64,000 nucleotides of DNA from Typha latifolia (taxonomy: Eukaryota > Streptophyta > Magnoliopsida > Poales > Typhaceae). The stretch covers positions 15,387,188 through 15,451,187 of the forward strand of contig CM034101.1 of NCBI GenBank assembly GCA_019914945.1. Direction: 5' to 3'. The notes under the pieces were generated by a model. The model ran no database searches. It saw only the letters and a program-made list of their open reading frames with translations, and was not told where the DNA came from. This document shows positions 62,776 to 64,000 of this stretch, piece after piece (positions within the stretch are counted from its first letter, which is position 1; each line of letters begins with the position of its first letter). A program made the translations under genes and the position numbers.

Positions 62776-64000
62776 ATGACATCGCCGCCGTCCGACCAAT
62801 CCCTCGCCAAAACAGGCTCCTTTTTCACCAAACTCGGCGTCTCCGAAACCCTCCCCGCCGCCGCCGAGAAGAAGGACTTCTTCTCCGACCTCATCCGCTC
62901 CATCCTCACCGTCGATTCCATTGATCGCGGCCGCGTCGTCTGCTCCCTCACCGTCAACTCCGCCGTCACCGTATCCACTAGTCCCTTCTTCTTGATCGCT
63001 TAATTTTACTCTTCCTTGATTCCTTTTGTTTGGGATTTTAGAATCCTTACAACACTCTGCACGGAGGAGCCGTGGCTGCGGTGGCAGAGGCGGTGGCGCT
63101 TGCCTGCGCGAGGACGGTCGTCGGTGAGGAATTGTTTCTAGGGGAGTTGAGCAATTCGTATCTCGCCGCTGCAAGGATCGATGTGAGGAATCTAAATCTA
63201 GCTCGTGAATTCTTTGTTTAGACCAATTTATGCGTAATTGATCGTTTTGTTTGAGGATTCTAGGGTTTCATAGCGGCATCTTAGGGTTTGGGTTTCGGGG
63301 GGAGTTCGATCCACGAGGTCATCTAGGCATTGTGATATGAGCGGTTAGTTGACTAACACTAACAATGTTTCGGCCTTGATATTATGATGTTAGTCCATAT
63401 AGTAATCCTTGTTCACTTTTACATGTAGACTTTTTCTAGTAGGTTTTCCTTCAGCTGTCGGGGTGATCATGCAACGAATGACTGCTTTATTATTTTATAA
63501 AACAATCGGACTCTTTGTTTTTGATATCTTCCAAGCTAGAAGAACTAACTTGCTTTATCAATGTAATCTTCATTCTTTGCGGGAAAGTGTCCTCCAAGTA
63601 GCAAGATATCCAAGATCGGTGCTCCTTTCTAATTAGCCTGATTCTGACCAACTATAGAAGTGCTTATGTACTAGCTAGATCTTATATCATTTAATTCTTG
63701 ACTATGATCATACTTAGCAATATCTTCTAGGTCTGATGTCAGACAGAGAACTGTTATTTGGAATCTGATGCCATCCTTGAAAACAGCTGAGTCTCAGCAT
63801 TTGTTTTTCTTAGATTTTCTTTTTCAGTATTATTTAAAATGCACGAAATCATGAATATATGATGATTGTAGTCTCCTCAGCAGTTGTTTTATGGTCCATC
63901 TTTATACTTCCCTCACAGGAGTTCTACTGTAAGATGTGTTTGTTAGCTTAGTGGAAAGTCTTTCATTATTTTTACCAGGGTAAATCAGTAGCATCCCCTT
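62776..64000 (+). CDS. Acyl-CoA thioesterase 13-like HotDog protein, 5' part (partial)
   Basis: First two exons of a small thioesterase: 62776-62970 (65 codons, donor ACC|GTATCC) and 63042-63182 (47 codons, donor GAT|GTGAGG). The remainder, 63183-64000, reads as an intron, so the last exon or exons lie beyond the window. Exon 1 ends CSLTVNSAVT; exon 2 reads NPYNTLHGGAVAAVAEAVAL, ACARTVV and ELSNSYLAAARID. The N-x2-NTLHGG motif with the downstream Glu on the same helix (AEAVA) is the HotDog/ACOT13 active-site arrangement. The partner strand (SYLAAARI) leads to the missing C-terminal sheet. The family hydrolyses acyl-CoA thioesters; substrate and compartment are unknown here. No obvious transit peptide is seen. 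The start ATG is the first in frame. Confidence 0.92.

Overview
This window is nuclear DNA from a flowering plant. Genes are split by many short GT-AG introns, intergenic DNA is AT-rich with GA/CT, AT and other microsatellites and decayed small transposons, and every recognisable protein belongs to a plant family. Codon use at gene starts is not strongly GC-biased as in grasses. My best guess, inferred only from general sequence character, is a non-grass monocot such as a palm. No bacterial, organellar or viral block is visible. No intact autonomous transposon, CRISPR array, rRNA gene or complete tRNA gene was found.

Layout: (1) 1-1124 (+), last two exons of the bifunctional fucokinase/GDP-fucose pyrophosphorylase. 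(2) 4240-7251 (-), a seven-exon WD40 protein with a 5' leader reaching about 8050. (3) 8.1-19.4 kb, a gene-poor AT-rich stretch with two GC-rich promoter-like islands, a ~250 bp tandem duplication and a broken copy of a mitochondrial dicarboxylate carrier gene. (4) 20184-21996 (+), a Dof transcription factor whose first coding exon is only 24 nt. (5) 27149-31002 (-), a three-exon ORMDL protein with a transposon-bearing 2.4 kb intron. (6) 37391-42333 (+), a ten-exon LONESOME HIGHWAY-type bHLH. (7) 42.4-49.2 kb, gene-poor, with a Copia primer-binding-site relic. (8) 49487-51400 (+), a five-exon aluminium-activated malate transporter (ALMT). (9) 53561-55310 (+), a seven-exon FMN-binding pyridoxamine-phosphate-oxidase-like protein. 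(10) 56757-59036 (-), a six-exon laccase. (11) 62776 to beyond the end (+), the first two exons of an acyl-CoA thioesterase 13-like HotDog protein.

The genes do not form a pathway cluster; they look like an ordinary euchromatic neighbourhood. All exon models were assembled by hand from splice-site phase and family similarity. Reading frame is preserved across every junction given.

The most interesting unexplained element is a 125-nt imperfect hairpin at 56182-56306, between the converging 3' ends of the oxidase-like gene and the laccase gene. It has the size and pairing of a plant microRNA precursor, and I do not recognise it as a known family. Other points of interest are a 47-bp minisatellite that begins inside the last codons of the fucokinase gene and copies its stop codon, the carrier pseudogene, orphan promoter-like islands with G-boxes, and GA/CT tracts in or next to the leaders or first introns of several genes.
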